DNA of 64,000 bases from contig OZ242179.1 in NCBI GenBank assembly GCA_965205735.1, positions 1,550,001-1,614,000 on the forward strand, given 5' to 3'. The translations under genes were made by a program, and so were the position numbers. Below the pieces are notes generated by a model. It saw only the letters and a list, made by a program, of their open reading frames with translations. It did no database searches and was not told the DNA's origin. This document shows, one piece after another, positions 51,180-59,753 of this stretch. Numbering within the stretch: position 1 is the first letter of the stretch; every line of letters begins with the position of its first letter. This stretch comes from VXNE01 sp965205735 (GTDB lineage: Bacteria > Pseudomonadota > Gammaproteobacteria > Pseudomonadales > Azotimanducaceae).

Positions 51180-52016
51180 ATGAGGGCGGCGATCGTCGTC
51201 ACGCTCTGCGCGTTCACAACCGCTTGCGGTCCCGCGAAGGATGCATCACCGCGTCAGGCGCCGGTCACATCGCTGCCCGCCGTGCTTGTCGTGGCCGGCG
51301 ATGCGCGACCGGTGACTGCGAGGCAGTGGCCGGATCTCTTGTGCGAACTGGCGGACGGCATCGACGGCGCTTCCTGCCATCTGGTCGGCGATGGCGCCAT
51401 GGCTCTCGAACTCGGCCATGAGCGCTTCGAGCCCGCCATAGTCGGGGTCGGCAACCGCTCCCGGGGCGGCGTCACGGCCCGGGGCCAGATCGGCTCGGGA
51501 ATGCGCGTCGTGCTCGGCAGCGGCTTTGTGTCCGAATTCAAACCTATCGCACCGCTCGGGCTTCTGCAGATAAACGGTACCGTCGTGTCCGAACTATCGA
51601 ACCACGGCTATACGCGAATCATCGGACTCCGCGACGGCGTTCTCGACATCATCGGTCGCGCGGACTATCACCGGGGACTGTTCACCTCCGCGATGCAGGT
51701 TGGCCCTGGCGTCGTCGAACTCGGCAAACTCGACATCAGGGAGCGGGAACTCAGCCTGCCCGCGCATTTTCGCGCCTTCGTCGCCAGGTGCGACGCTTCG
51801 ACGCTGGTAGGAATCACCTTGAAACCCATGCACCTTTACGATCTTGGCGGGGACCTCCTCGCCACCTTCGAGGCGGCGCGGCTCGACTGCGCCGAAGTCG
51901 CCAACATCAGCGGCGACCTCGAAGCCCTGCTCGCGGTCGGAAGTGGCGAGCGGGTGCTCTACATCGGCAATCCCGACTCGCCAAAGGCATCCCTCATCGG
52001 GTGGGAGCAAACATGA
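51180..52016 (+). CDS. Lipoprotein, possibly related to phosphodiester glycosidases
   Basis: This 278-residue protein has a lipoprotein signal: MRAAIVVTLCAFTTACGPAKD, with lipobox TTAC and Cys17 as the acylated residue. The body has LQINGTVVSELSNHGYTRIIGL, FTSAMQVGPGVVELGKLDI and AEVANISGDLEALL, a loose match to the DUF2233/NAGPA phosphodiester glycosidase order (NGG, QxGP, LDGG), but the key residues are not clear and I cannot confirm the family. GGAGGGGG precedes ATG 51180; the open frame extends to 51051. Its stop overlaps the next gene (ATGA). Confidence 0.6.
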   Translation: MRAAIVVTLCAFTTACGPAKDASPRQAPVTSLPAVLVVAGDARPVTARQWPDLLCELADGIDGASCHLVGDGAMALELGHERFEPAIVGVGNRSRGGVTARGQIGSGMRVVLGSGFVSEFKPIAPLGLLQINGTVVSELSNHGYTRIIGLRDGVLDIIGRADYHRGLFTSAMQVGPGVVELGKLDIRERELSLPAHFRAFVARCDASTLVGITLKPMHLYDLGGDLLATFEAARLDCAEVANISGDLEALLAVGSGERVLYIGNPDSPKASLIGWEQT

Positions 52017-52780
52017 CGCTGCAACAGGTCGCGGACCTGCGCGAGGAAGGCGAGGCGCTTTTCGAACTGCTGGACACGCTTACCGACGATCAATGGGCGC
52101 TGCCTACGCCGTTCAAGAATCGCACCGTGAATTGGGTTGTCCGGCACCTGCACGACGCCGATCGCTGGGCCATCCAATCCATCACGGATCCGGACGCGTA
52201 CCGCACGTGGGCGGCCAAGTGGATCGCGAGCCGTCGCATACATCCCCGATACCCGCGCGGCAAACCGCTACTGGAGCGCTGGTGTGCAGATTTCGTCAAG
52301 CTCTGCGCCACGCTGGAACTAGCGGACCCCGAGCGGCGAGTGCCCTGGTTCGGGCCCGACATGGGCATCCGCATGATGGCCACGGCGCGACAGATGGAGA
52401 CGTGGGCACACGGTCAGGATGTCTACGACCTGGTGCGCGTCAGGCGCCAGAATACGGACCGCATCAAGAACGTCTGCCACCTCGGCGTTCGAACTTTCGG
52501 CTGGACGTTCATGAATCGCGAACTCGAGGTTCCGACGCCCCAACCGTACGTGCGCCTCGACGCGCCCTCGGGGGCGGTCTGGGAGTGGAACGACCGCTCC
52601 GACACGAACTGCGTCATGGGGTCCGCCGTCGAGTTCGCCCATGTCGTAACGCAGGGGAGGAACATCTCCGACTGCAATCTCACCGTCGTCGGCGACACCG
52701 CGAATGCATGGATGAACATGGCCCAATGCTTTGCCGGCGAACCCCAGAAACCGCCCGCACCGGGCGCAAGGGCCTGGTGA
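52013..52780 (+). CDS. TIGR03084-like DinB/mycothiol-dependent isomerase-fold protein
   Basis: This 255-residue protein matches the TIGR03084 group of the DinB/maleylpyruvate isomerase superfamily: LFELLDTLTDDQWALPTPFKNRTVNWVVRHLHDADRWAI, with a metal-binding His in VRHLHDADR, WFGPDMGIRMMATARQMETWAHGQDVYD (second histidine of the metal site), and TFGWTFMNRELEVP near the C-terminus. Members of the superfamily use mycothiol, glutathione or bacillithiol to act on electrophiles. The group is better known in Actinobacteria. It is coupled to the upstream lipoprotein gene by a 4 base overlap. Confidence 0.8.
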   Translation: MTLQQVADLREEGEALFELLDTLTDDQWALPTPFKNRTVNWVVRHLHDADRWAIQSITDPDAYRTWAAKWIASRRIHPRYPRGKPLLERWCADFVKLCATLELADPERRVPWFGPDMGIRMMATARQMETWAHGQDVYDLVRVRRQNTDRIKNVCHLGVRTFGWTFMNRELEVPTPQPYVRLDAPSGAVWEWNDRSDTNCVMGSAVEFAHVVTQGRNISDCNLTVVGDTANAWMNMAQCFAGEPQKPPAPGARAW

Positions 52781-52836
52781 TACGGGGCACCTGGCGCCCC
52801 GCCCAAGCCGACCTATTTCACCTGGGGCGTCGCGGG

Positions 52837-53709
52837 TCAACCCCTCATCGGGTTGATGGCCGGCCATGAGTCCTTGCTGGCGAGAACAGCTTCGCCGACC
52901 GCCTGCACGTCCCATGGATCTTCCGCTTCGTCCTTGACCGCCAACGGCTGCAACTGCCACGACAACAACGACACGCGGTTACCCGCCACCAGCCAGGTCC
53001 GTCCAGTGACGTCCTTCGCCTCATCGCTGCATAGCCACACCACCATCGGCGAGACTTTTTCCGGCGGTACCAAGTCCTTCACACCCTGCGGCAGGATATC
53101 GTCCGTCATTCGCGAAAGCGCTGTCGGCGCGAGCACGTTTACGGTGACGCCATACCTGATCCCTTCGAGCCAGAGGCAGCGCGCAAAGCCCGCGATGCCG
53201 GCCTTGGCCGCGCCGTAGTTCGTCTGGCCGAAGTTGCCGAACAGTCCCGAGGTGGAACTGGTGACGATGATGCGGCCGCCGTGGCCTTGCTCCAGCATCT
53301 GGTCGTAGGCGGCCTTGGCGGTGAGATAGGTACCCCGCAGGTGCACGTTGACGACGGGGTCCCACAAATCGTCCTCCATATTCTTGAACGACTTGTCTCG
53401 CAGGATGCCCGCGTTGCAGATGCAGATGTCCAGTTTTCCGAAGTTGTCGACGGCGGCTTGCACCATCGCCCTGACATCGTCGTGGTCGGTGACGGAACCG
53501 AAGTCGGCGACCGCGCGCCCGCCCGCCGCCTTGATCTCGTCGACCACCTGGCTAGCCATCGCACCACCAGACCCGGTGCCGTCCCGCGACCCGCCGAGAT
53601 CGTTGACCACCACGGCAGCGCCCTGGGCGGCGAGCAACAACGCGTGCGCGCGCCCGAGGCCGCCACCCGCGCCCGTGACCAGCGCAACCTTTCCGTCCAA
53701 CACACCCAT
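52837..53709 (-). CDS. Short-chain dehydrogenase/reductase (MFE-2-like)
   Basis: This 290-residue SDR has the cofactor motif VTGAGGGLGRAHALLLAAQGA, NDLGGSRDGTGSG, CNAGILRDKSF, SSTSGLFGNFGQTNYGAAKAG with catalytic Ser, Tyr and Lys, and then APTALSRMTDD. The NDLGG-x-x-D-G segment and KSFKNM are typical of the 3-hydroxyacyl-CoA dehydrogenase domain of multifunctional enzyme 2, so a role in beta-oxidation or steroid side-chain metabolism is plausible. The gene is convergent with the TIGR03084-like gene (56 bases). Confidence 0.86.
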   Translation of the reverse strand: MGVLDGKVALVTGAGGGLGRAHALLLAAQGAAVVVNDLGGSRDGTGSGGAMASQVVDEIKAAGGRAVADFGSVTDHDDVRAMVQAAVDNFGKLDICICNAGILRDKSFKNMEDDLWDPVVNVHLRGTYLTAKAAYDQMLEQGHGGRIIVTSSTSGLFGNFGQTNYGAAKAGIAGFARCLWLEGIRYGVTVNVLAPTALSRMTDDILPQGVKDLVPPEKVSPMVVWLCSDEAKDVTGRTWLVAGNRVSLLSWQLQPLAVKDEAEDPWDVQAVGEAVLASKDSWPAINPMRG

Positions 53710-53885
53710 GAGCCGTCCCTCCGATACAATTCAGACCGATAGCCGCACGCGCCACCGCGCGCGCGGATCGGCGATTCTACGGAGAAGGCGTTGGGGAATC
53801 TATTCTCGCCAGCCCGGCCGCGAGTTTTACCACCGGTGCCGTGATTCGGGTGGACTGCGGTTCGCCCCGATCCCGGCGCGCGCCA

Positions 53886-54734
53886 TCAATCCCGGGTCAT
53901 GGCGCCTACCACCGCCGGCGCGGGATCGACGCCGGTAAGCTGTTCCAGCGTGCGCAGTCCGCCCGGATTCGCCACGTTCGCTTCCAACACGTGGGGCGCC
54001 GCCAGGTCGATGCCGGCGAACCGAGCGCCGCGCGCGCGCAAGCGCGCCATGACCTTCCGGACCAGGGCGGTTTCGCCCGCGTCGAGTTCTGTCCGGCGCG
54101 CGACCGCCCCCGCCGCCAGGTTGCCCCCCGTCTTGGCGTAGGCACCGATGATGTCCCCGCCGGCGACGACCACGCGTTTTTCGTTGCGTTCCGCTTCCTC
54201 TACGTAGCGCTGCAACAGGCAATACCGCCCGGCGCCGCGTCCGGTCAGGTGTTCGAACACCGCGCGGCAGTGGATGTCTCCGGCGCCGAGCAGGAAAACG
54301 TCGCGACCGAAACTCCCGGCCGTCGGCTTGGCCACCCAGCGTCCGCCCCCGGCGACGATGGCCATGAGCGCGTCCACATCGGCGCTTGCGTGCGTCTCGG
54401 GGCCGAACTCCGCCAAATCGAACTTGCCGTGCAGGTATACAAGAGCGTCCGCGGTGTTGACAAACCGCGCCTGATCCAGCGTCTTCAGCATCTGCATCCT
54501 GTCGAGGAAGCTTGTCCGTCCGCCGAATCCAAGAATCCACACCAGATCGAACGACGCCAGGGGAACCATGCGACCCGCGGCATCGCGCGCAGCCACGCCG
54601 TCGGCAGTCAACCCCAGGGATTCGTGCAAGAGCAGAGCGGCGCGCCAACCCGCGGCTTCGAACGCGGCGGGCAAGCGTTCGCGGTTGTCGTTGGAGGAGT
54701 CCCCCGGGGCGGCGAGAAATGCGATGCGTTTCAA
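53886..54734 (-). CDS. ATP-grasp protein of the glutathione synthetase (GshB) type
   Basis: This 282-residue protein resembles GshB in the ATP-grasp core: MAIVAGGGRWVAKPTAGSFGRDVFLLGAG (ATP-binding loop), YCLLQRYVEEAERNEKRVVVAGGDIIGAYAKTGGNLAAGA (the GDKRxx...NLaaGG equivalent), and FAGIDLAAPHVLEANVANPGG (Mg-binding Glu/Asn). The N-terminal domain is divergent and shorter than the 315 residues usual for GshB, so an amino acid or peptide ligase other than glutathione synthetase is possible. It is divergent from nadA with 117 bases between starts. Confidence 0.78.
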   Translation of the reverse strand: MKRIAFLAAPGDSSNDNRERLPAAFEAAGWRAALLLHESLGLTADGVAARDAAGRMVPLASFDLVWILGFGGRTSFLDRMQMLKTLDQARFVNTADALVYLHGKFDLAEFGPETHASADVDALMAIVAGGGRWVAKPTAGSFGRDVFLLGAGDIHCRAVFEHLTGRGAGRYCLLQRYVEEAERNEKRVVVAGGDIIGAYAKTGGNLAAGAVARRTELDAGETALVRKVMARLRARGARFAGIDLAAPHVLEANVANPGGLRTLEQLTGVDPAPAVVGAMTRD

Positions 54735-54851
54735 ACTGTCGTAACCTCAGGAAGGAGCCGCTTCGATGCGCCCCTCACGCCAGCAATTGGATTGCTTGCA
54801 CGCTGGTTTCCACTCCGAACTCGCACCAGGGATTTGCGTTACACTTTCGTT

Positions 54852-55880
54852 ATGCGCTCGAACTACAGTCTAACTCCCGCCGAGATACCGAGGCACGAAC
54901 CCGCCGCGCTGGCGGCCGCCGAGCGCATGGCCCTGACGGAAGATATTCGCGCCCAACTCGACGCGCTCGACGCCGTCCTCGTCGCGCACTACTACGTGGA
55001 CGCCGACATCCAGGACCTCGCCCAGGAGACGGGTGGTTGCGTCTCCGATTCCCTGGAGATGGCGCGTTTCGGTCGCGATCACCCCGCCTCGACCCTGGTC
55101 GTGGCGGGCGTCAGCTTCATGGGAGAAACGGCGAAGATCCTGTCGCCCGAAAAGCGGGTACTCATGCCCACCCTCGAGGCCACCTGCTCGCTCGACATCG
55201 GCTGCCCGCCGGACGAATTCGAAGCCTTCGTCGGGGCGCACCCGGATCGCACGGTGGTTGTCTACGCCAACACGTCCGCGCGGGTCAAGGCGATGGCCGA
55301 CTGGGTCGTCACATCGAGCGTCGGGCTGCGCATCATCGAACACCTTGGCGCGAATGGCGAGCGCATCCTTTGGGCACCGGACAAGCACCTCGGCGCCTAC
55401 ATTCAGCAACAGACAGGCGCGGACATGCTGCTGTGGACCGGCGCCTGCATCGTCCACGAAGAGTTCAAGTTCGACAAGTTGCGGCAATTGATCGAGGTCT
55501 ATCCGGACGCCGGCGTTCTGGTGCATCCGGAATCTCCCGCCGCCGTCATCGGCATCGCCGACTGCGTCGGCTCGACAAGCCAGATCATCGCCGCGTCCCG
55601 GGAAATGCCCAACGACACGTTCATCGTCGCCACGGATCGCGGCATATTCCACCAGCTCCGCAAGCTGTCGCCGCACAAGCGTTTCATCGAGGCGCCGACT
55701 GCCGGCGCGGGCGCCACGTGCATCAGTTGCGCGCATTGCCCCTGGATGGCGATGAATGAGTTGAGAGTATTGAACGAGTCCCTGGAGCGCCAGGACAACG
55801 AGGTTTTCGTAGACGAACAGATCGCCGCGCGCGCGATGGTTCCGTTGCGCCGAATGCTGGACTTCGGACAACGACAATGA
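54852..55880 (+). CDS. nadA: Quinolinate synthase A (NadA)
   Basis: This 342-residue [4Fe-4S] enzyme forms quinolinate from iminoaspartate and dihydroxyacetone phosphate in NAD synthesis. VLVAHYYVDADIQDLAQETGGCVSDSLEMA is the N-terminal signature, followed by the cysteine in LEATCSLDIGCPPDEF, VHPESPAAV, GSTSQII and the cluster cysteine region ATCISCAHCPWMAMNEL. ATG 54852 was chosen because homology starts there; an open frame runs on upstream into the divergent gene. Its stop overlaps the start of the selenoprotein gene (ATGA, 55877-55880). Confidence 0.92.
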   Translation: MRSNYSLTPAEIPRHEPAALAAAERMALTEDIRAQLDALDAVLVAHYYVDADIQDLAQETGGCVSDSLEMARFGRDHPASTLVVAGVSFMGETAKILSPEKRVLMPTLEATCSLDIGCPPDEFEAFVGAHPDRTVVVYANTSARVKAMADWVVTSSVGLRIIEHLGANGERILWAPDKHLGAYIQQQTGADMLLWTGACIVHEEFKFDKLRQLIEVYPDAGVLVHPESPAAVIGIADCVGSTSQIIAASREMPNDTFIVATDRGIFHQLRKLSPHKRFIEAPTAGAGATCISCAHCPWMAMNELRVLNESLERQDNEVFVDEQIAARAMVPLRRMLDFGQRQ

Positions 55881-56527
55881 AACTCCCTTACGTACTGAGC
55901 GTACTGGCCGCGAGTCTGGCCTTGGGATCGGATTACAGCGACGAGTGGGGTCCTCCCGCTGGAACATATATTCCCGCCGGGGGCTTCACTTCCCATATCG
56001 GCGAGACGCGCACATTCCGCGGGCTGATGGGAGACAAGGGACTTCTGATCTTCTTCAACCGTTCCGCGGACTGGTGACCCTTTTGCAAAGGCCAGCTCGT
56101 GGAGCTGGGTGAGTGGCAGGATCGTTTTGAAGCGATCAGCGTGAACGTCGTTGCGATGACGTATGACGACCCCGCGGTGTTGTCCGTATTCGCATCGGGC
56201 CTGGGATTGGGCTATACGCTGCTCTCTGATCCTGACGGGGAGTATATGGGAGCCCTCGGCATACGAAACGAAGAGTACGGACCTGGTCACCCCGGTTTCG
56301 GGATACCCCATCCGGGCATCATGCTGATCGATAGTTCCCGAACCGTCCTGTACAAGGCGGCGGTGGAAGACTATCAGGCGCGGCCCCCGTTCGACGCATT
56401 GTTCCTTGCTGTGAGCGCGCTTGTTGCCGAGACCGAAATCGAGCCCAAAGCCCAGTCCGAGCTACCCAAGTCGTGCACGCGGCGGCGGGCGGCGCGTCGT
56501 TCGGCGTGCGAAAAAGCTAGCCTCTGA
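55877..56527 (+). CDS. Putative selenoprotein: exported peroxiredoxin/redoxin-like protein with UxxC active site (TGA = Sec at codon 67)
   Basis: One frame runs 217 codons from ATG 55877 to TGA 56525-56527, interrupted only by TGA at 56075-56077. Translated as selenocysteine, the context is FNRSADW-U-PFCKGQLVEL, where redoxin-fold proteins have DWCPFCKxQL. Sec67 and Cys70 then form a UxxC redox motif. The frame stays protein-like on both sides: GPPAGTYIPAGGF, RGLMGDKGLLIFF, then VVAMTYDDPAVLSVFASGLGLGYTLLSDPDGEY and FGIPHPGIMLIDSSRTVLYKA, the AhpC/TSA order. The N-terminus has a hydrophobic stretch suggesting export. A SECIS-like hairpin lies 14 bases after the TGA. It is coupled to nadA (ATGA overlap), and its 3' end overlaps the convergent BepA-like gene by 11 bases. 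The alternative is a nonsense-mutated pseudogene. Confidence 0.82.
56092..56108 (+). promoter_or_regulatory. Putative bacterial SECIS element
   Basis: CCAGCTC (56092-56098) and GAGCTGG (56102-56108) form a perfect 7 bp stem with apical loop GTG. The stem starts 14 bases after the in-frame TGA, and the loop starts 21 bases after it. The general bacterial SECIS model asks for a short hairpin just downstream of UGA with a small apical loop and a guanine among its first bases. The fit is good, but any GC-rich coding stretch can form such a stem. Confidence 0.7.
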
Positions 56528-57941
56528 ACCCCTCCAGCTCCGTCCGCAGATCCAGGATGCGCTGGGTAAGACCTGCCGTCAGCCGATAGTTGTCCTCGAC
56601 CAGCCCGCGGGCGTATTCGAGGTGTTGAATGGCCTTCTGATAGGCGCCGCGCCGCGCGAAGAATTCTGCCCGCGCGCGGTGGACACCGACGATATCGCCC
56701 GCCAGACCCGCGGTTTCCGCGAGTTCATACCAGACGTCGATGTCGTCCCCGTGCACGCGACTCTGCCGGACAAGCACCTGCTGGGCATCGGCGTGGCGGT
56801 CAACTTTCGATAGCGCCTTCGCATAGAGCATCGCCAGCGGCTGGTTATCCGGGTTGATCACCAACTGATGGGCCAGGAACGCCGCGGCTTCCCCGCCTTG
56901 GCCTGCCTCTATCAGCGTGTCCGCGTACGACGCCGCCAGCAGGATGCTCCCGCGATTCGCATCCAGAAGCCTTTTCATGTCGACCACCGCCTCGATATGC
57001 TCGCCGACGCCGGAGCGGGCGAGCGCCAATCGATAGGCCCCGGCCGCCTCTGACACATCATCATCTCGCGCTCGCTCCAACGCGCTTGCCGGCGATTGCG
57101 CATAGCGCACCAGCGCCCGCGCGCGCATGAACTGGTAGTCGCGCGAACCCGCCGCCACCTCCTCCGGATATTGCGCCGCCTGGTTGCGGGCATCGGCTAT
57201 GCGAGATTCCGAAACGGGGTGGGTCAGGAGAAATTCCGGCATCGTTTCCCGAAACCGATATGCCCGCTGCATCCGCGCGAACATGCGTTCCATCCCGTGC
57301 GGGTCCAGTTGTGCCCTGACCATGGTATTGAGACCGATTCGGTCCGCTTCCTGTTCGCGACCGCGGCTATAGCGCAACTGGTTCTGCATCATGGCGGCCT
57401 GCGTGCCGACCAGCGTTGCCAAACCCGCGTCACCGCCGCCCGCCGCCATCAACAAGGCGCCCGCGAGCATGCCGACGAGCATGGGCAATGTGGCCTGTTG
57501 CTGCGCCTCAATGCCGCGCGCGAAGTGGCGCTGGCCCAAATGCGCGAGTTCGTGCGCGATCACGGCGGAATATTCGTGCACGTCGCGCGCGTGGAGCAGC
57601 AAGCCCAGGTGGATGCCGACCACGCCGCCGGGTACGGCGAACGCATTGATCTCGGGATTGTCGATCAACACCGGATAGAGCGTGGCGTCCTTGAGCTCCG
57701 AATGCTGCGCAAGCTGCCGCAACTGCGTGGCCACGTAGTACTTGAGTATCTCGTCGTCGATCGCGGGAACATCTGATCGCACCTGCTTCAGGAACATCTG
57801 GCCGAGCCGGCGCTCCTCGGCGGGCGAGACGATTGCCGAGGACGTATCGCCCAACTCGGGCAACGCGTCCGGCACCGCGGCGTGCGACGAAGACAGGCCA
57901 GCGAGCCCGACGGCAGCCACCAGCAACGCGAGGATTCTCAT
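56517..57941 (-). CDS. Periplasmic M48 metalloprotease with TPRs (BepA-like)
   Basis: This 474-residue protein has a signal peptide (MRILALLVAAVGLAGLSSSHA), a peptidase M48 domain with the zinc motif VIAHELAHLGQRHF (His130, Glu131, His134) and the later ligand in SRGREQEADRIGLNTM, and a C-terminal half of TPR-like helices (AVVDMKRLLDANRGSILLAASYADTLIEAGQ and onward). This is the layout of BepA (YfgC), which maintains outer-membrane protein and LPS assembly with the BAM/LptD machinery. It is convergent with the selenoprotein gene. Confidence 0.9.
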   Translation of the reverse strand: MRILALLVAAVGLAGLSSSHAAVPDALPELGDTSSAIVSPAEERRLGQMFLKQVRSDVPAIDDEILKYYVATQLRQLAQHSELKDATLYPVLIDNPEINAFAVPGGVVGIHLGLLLHARDVHEYSAVIAHELAHLGQRHFARGIEAQQQATLPMLVGMLAGALLMAAGGGDAGLATLVGTQAAMMQNQLRYSRGREQEADRIGLNTMVRAQLDPHGMERMFARMQRAYRFRETMPEFLLTHPVSESRIADARNQAAQYPEEVAAGSRDYQFMRARALVRYAQSPASALERARDDDVSEAAGAYRLALARSGVGEHIEAVVDMKRLLDANRGSILLAASYADTLIEAGQGGEAAAFLAHQLVINPDNQPLAMLYAKALSKVDRHADAQQVLVRQSRVHGDDIDVWYELAETAGLAGDIVGVHRARAEFFARRGAYQKAIQHLEYARGLVEDNYRLTAGLTQRILDLRTELEGFRG

Positions 57942-58049
57942 GGGCAGAATCGTATCAGAACGCAGGTTCGGCGATGCGCGCGTCGGCCAAGCCCATGAAA
58001 GAGTTATGCTCTCCTTTCGACACCTCTACTGCAGTGTGCGGAGGCAGCC

Positions 58050-59289
58050 ATGAACCATCGATTGATTGTCCCGTTCATCGCGCTTCTGCTCTTTTGGATC
58101 AGCGTCTCACGGGTTTCCGCAGGGGAGTCGCTCAACGAACGCCCGATCGACGCGAATGCCTCCATTAACGAGGCGTTTCAGTCCGTGGTGGAGCAACTCC
58201 AGCGTGACCCCTTGGACAAAGAGGCGCGCAAGCAACTCATCGAACTCCTCCCCGGCAAAGTCTCTGTTGAAGAAGTCGACGAATCTCTCGAAGAGCGATT
58301 GGTGACCGCTGCGCTCGAAGCCCGCAACTTCCAGATCGGCTGGAACCTTAGGACCGAAGAGGCCGAGTCTCTGGAAGCGCGATTGGACGGCGATCCCCAG
58401 GACATAGAGACTCGAACGCGTCTCGTGTACTACTACTACCGAGCATTTGAGGATGAGGAGGCTCGGCATGTTCGTCACGAGCACGTGCTCTGGCTCATCC
58501 GGAACGCACCGCAAGCTGGCGTGCTGGCGGGTGGTTGTGTACAGATCCATCCGCACCTTGATCGCGGGATGAAGATAGTTACGCCGCAGGCAGGGACGCG
58601 TGGCTGAGCCATATCGAACGAGAGCCGACGAACGTGACTTTCTTGGGCCATGCCGCGAACTTCCTGTCGGAACACCAAGATCGCGACCTGGTCATTGAAT
58701 ATCTCCAAACGTTGCAGTCGCTCGACCCCGGCAACCCGAAATGGCCAACCGACTTGGGTCGCCTGTACCTGCGGGAAACGATTGGCGCGGTGCCGAGCAT
58801 GAAGAGCGCGTGGGCGATGCAAGCTCTGGCGCAGTTCCAACGCGCCTACGACCTGAGTAGCTGGGAGCTTGAACAGGCACATTTATTGCCATCCCTCGGG
58901 AAGGCGGCTTTCACGGCGGGGCACTACGACGAAGCGCGCCCCTACGCGACGGAAATGTTGGACTATCCCAAACATGACATTACCTTCGGCGACCTGTTAC
59001 ATCACGGACCCCTCATTCTCGGCATGATTGCCTTGATCGAGAACGACATCGAACAAGCCAAGTACCATTCTTGCTTGAGGCCGGTAGGACCCCGGGCTCT
59101 CCGGTGCTTGGTTCTTTCGGCCCGAGTATGGACCTCGCGTTGCAATTGCTTTGGCGCGGTGAAAGGCGGGTCGTGCTGGAGTACTTTGAACTCTGCTCGA
59201 AGTTCTGGCCTCGCGACGAGTTGAACGATTGGACTGCAATTGTCGATGCCGGCGGGATTCCCGACTTCGGGTCAAATCTCGACTATTGA
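58050..59289 (+). pseudogene. Exported TPR-like protein gene broken by two frameshifts
   Basis: Three frames in order appear to encode one protein. First frame (58050-58607): signal peptide MNHRLIVPFIALLLFWISVSRVSA, then SVVEQLQRDPLDKEARKQLIELL and other short helical repeats. Second (from about 58566): DEDSYAAGRDAWLSHIEREPTNVTFLGHAANFL and SLDPGNPKWPTDLGRLYLRETIG, clearly TPR-like. Third (from about 59068): LLEAGRTPGSPVLGSFGPSMDLALQLLWRGERRVVLEYF, ending in SNLDY. The protein looks like a tetratricopeptide-type periplasmic protein. Two frame changes argue for decay, although sequencing error cannot be excluded. Confidence 0.7.
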
Positions 59290-59422
59290 CTACGGCGAGC
59301 AACGCGCCCCGCTGCCAATCCATTTGCGCCCGGTGCCGGTACGCCACCGCCTGAACTTGCTGGGCGGGACGAGCTTCGCGAGCAGGTTCGCATCGCCATC
59401 TCCAGTTTCATCTCTCGGCCCG

Positions 59423-59551
59423 GTACGCGCTCAACTCATCGCCAAAGGGATGATCCTGAGCCCGTGCCACGGCGACACCGCGTTCACGGTACCGTTATTC
59501 GACAAGTTCATGGTGCGCATCATGCCGGGAGACGAATGGCGTAACGGTTAG
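59423..59551 (+). pseudogene. C-terminal fragment of an AAA-type ATPase
   Basis: The last 42 codons before a TAG encode VRAQLIAKGMILSPCHGDTAFTVPLFDKFMVRIMPGDEW. The pattern KGMIxSPxHGDTAFTVPLFDxFMxRIMP is, to my recollection, that of the C-terminus of AAA ATP-binding proteins. Nothing upstream in 59290-59422 completes such a protein, though another frame there reads DELREQVRIAISSF, which may be the preceding part after a frameshift. A remnant. Confidence 0.45.
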
Positions 59552-59753
59552 CCCGCATATCTCACCAAGCCGCTTGTCGAGTCACTGAATGTCATCGTTT
59601 TCAATCAGGTATGTACGTATTTTTGGATGTCCTGCCGGATACAGACTGCGCTGGCCGCGCTGCGCCTGGCTCTCCTCTGCAAACATCGTGGGAATTTCAC
59701 AGGGCACACGCAATCGCGTTGACCTGACGGACGCCCATTGTCATCCTTTCCCC

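Noticed and set aside
56099..56527. Separate gene starting at GTG 56099
   Set aside because: It begins in the loop of the hairpin, lacks the first strand of the redoxin fold and its active-site residues, and is in phase with the upstream frame. One recoded gene explains both parts better.
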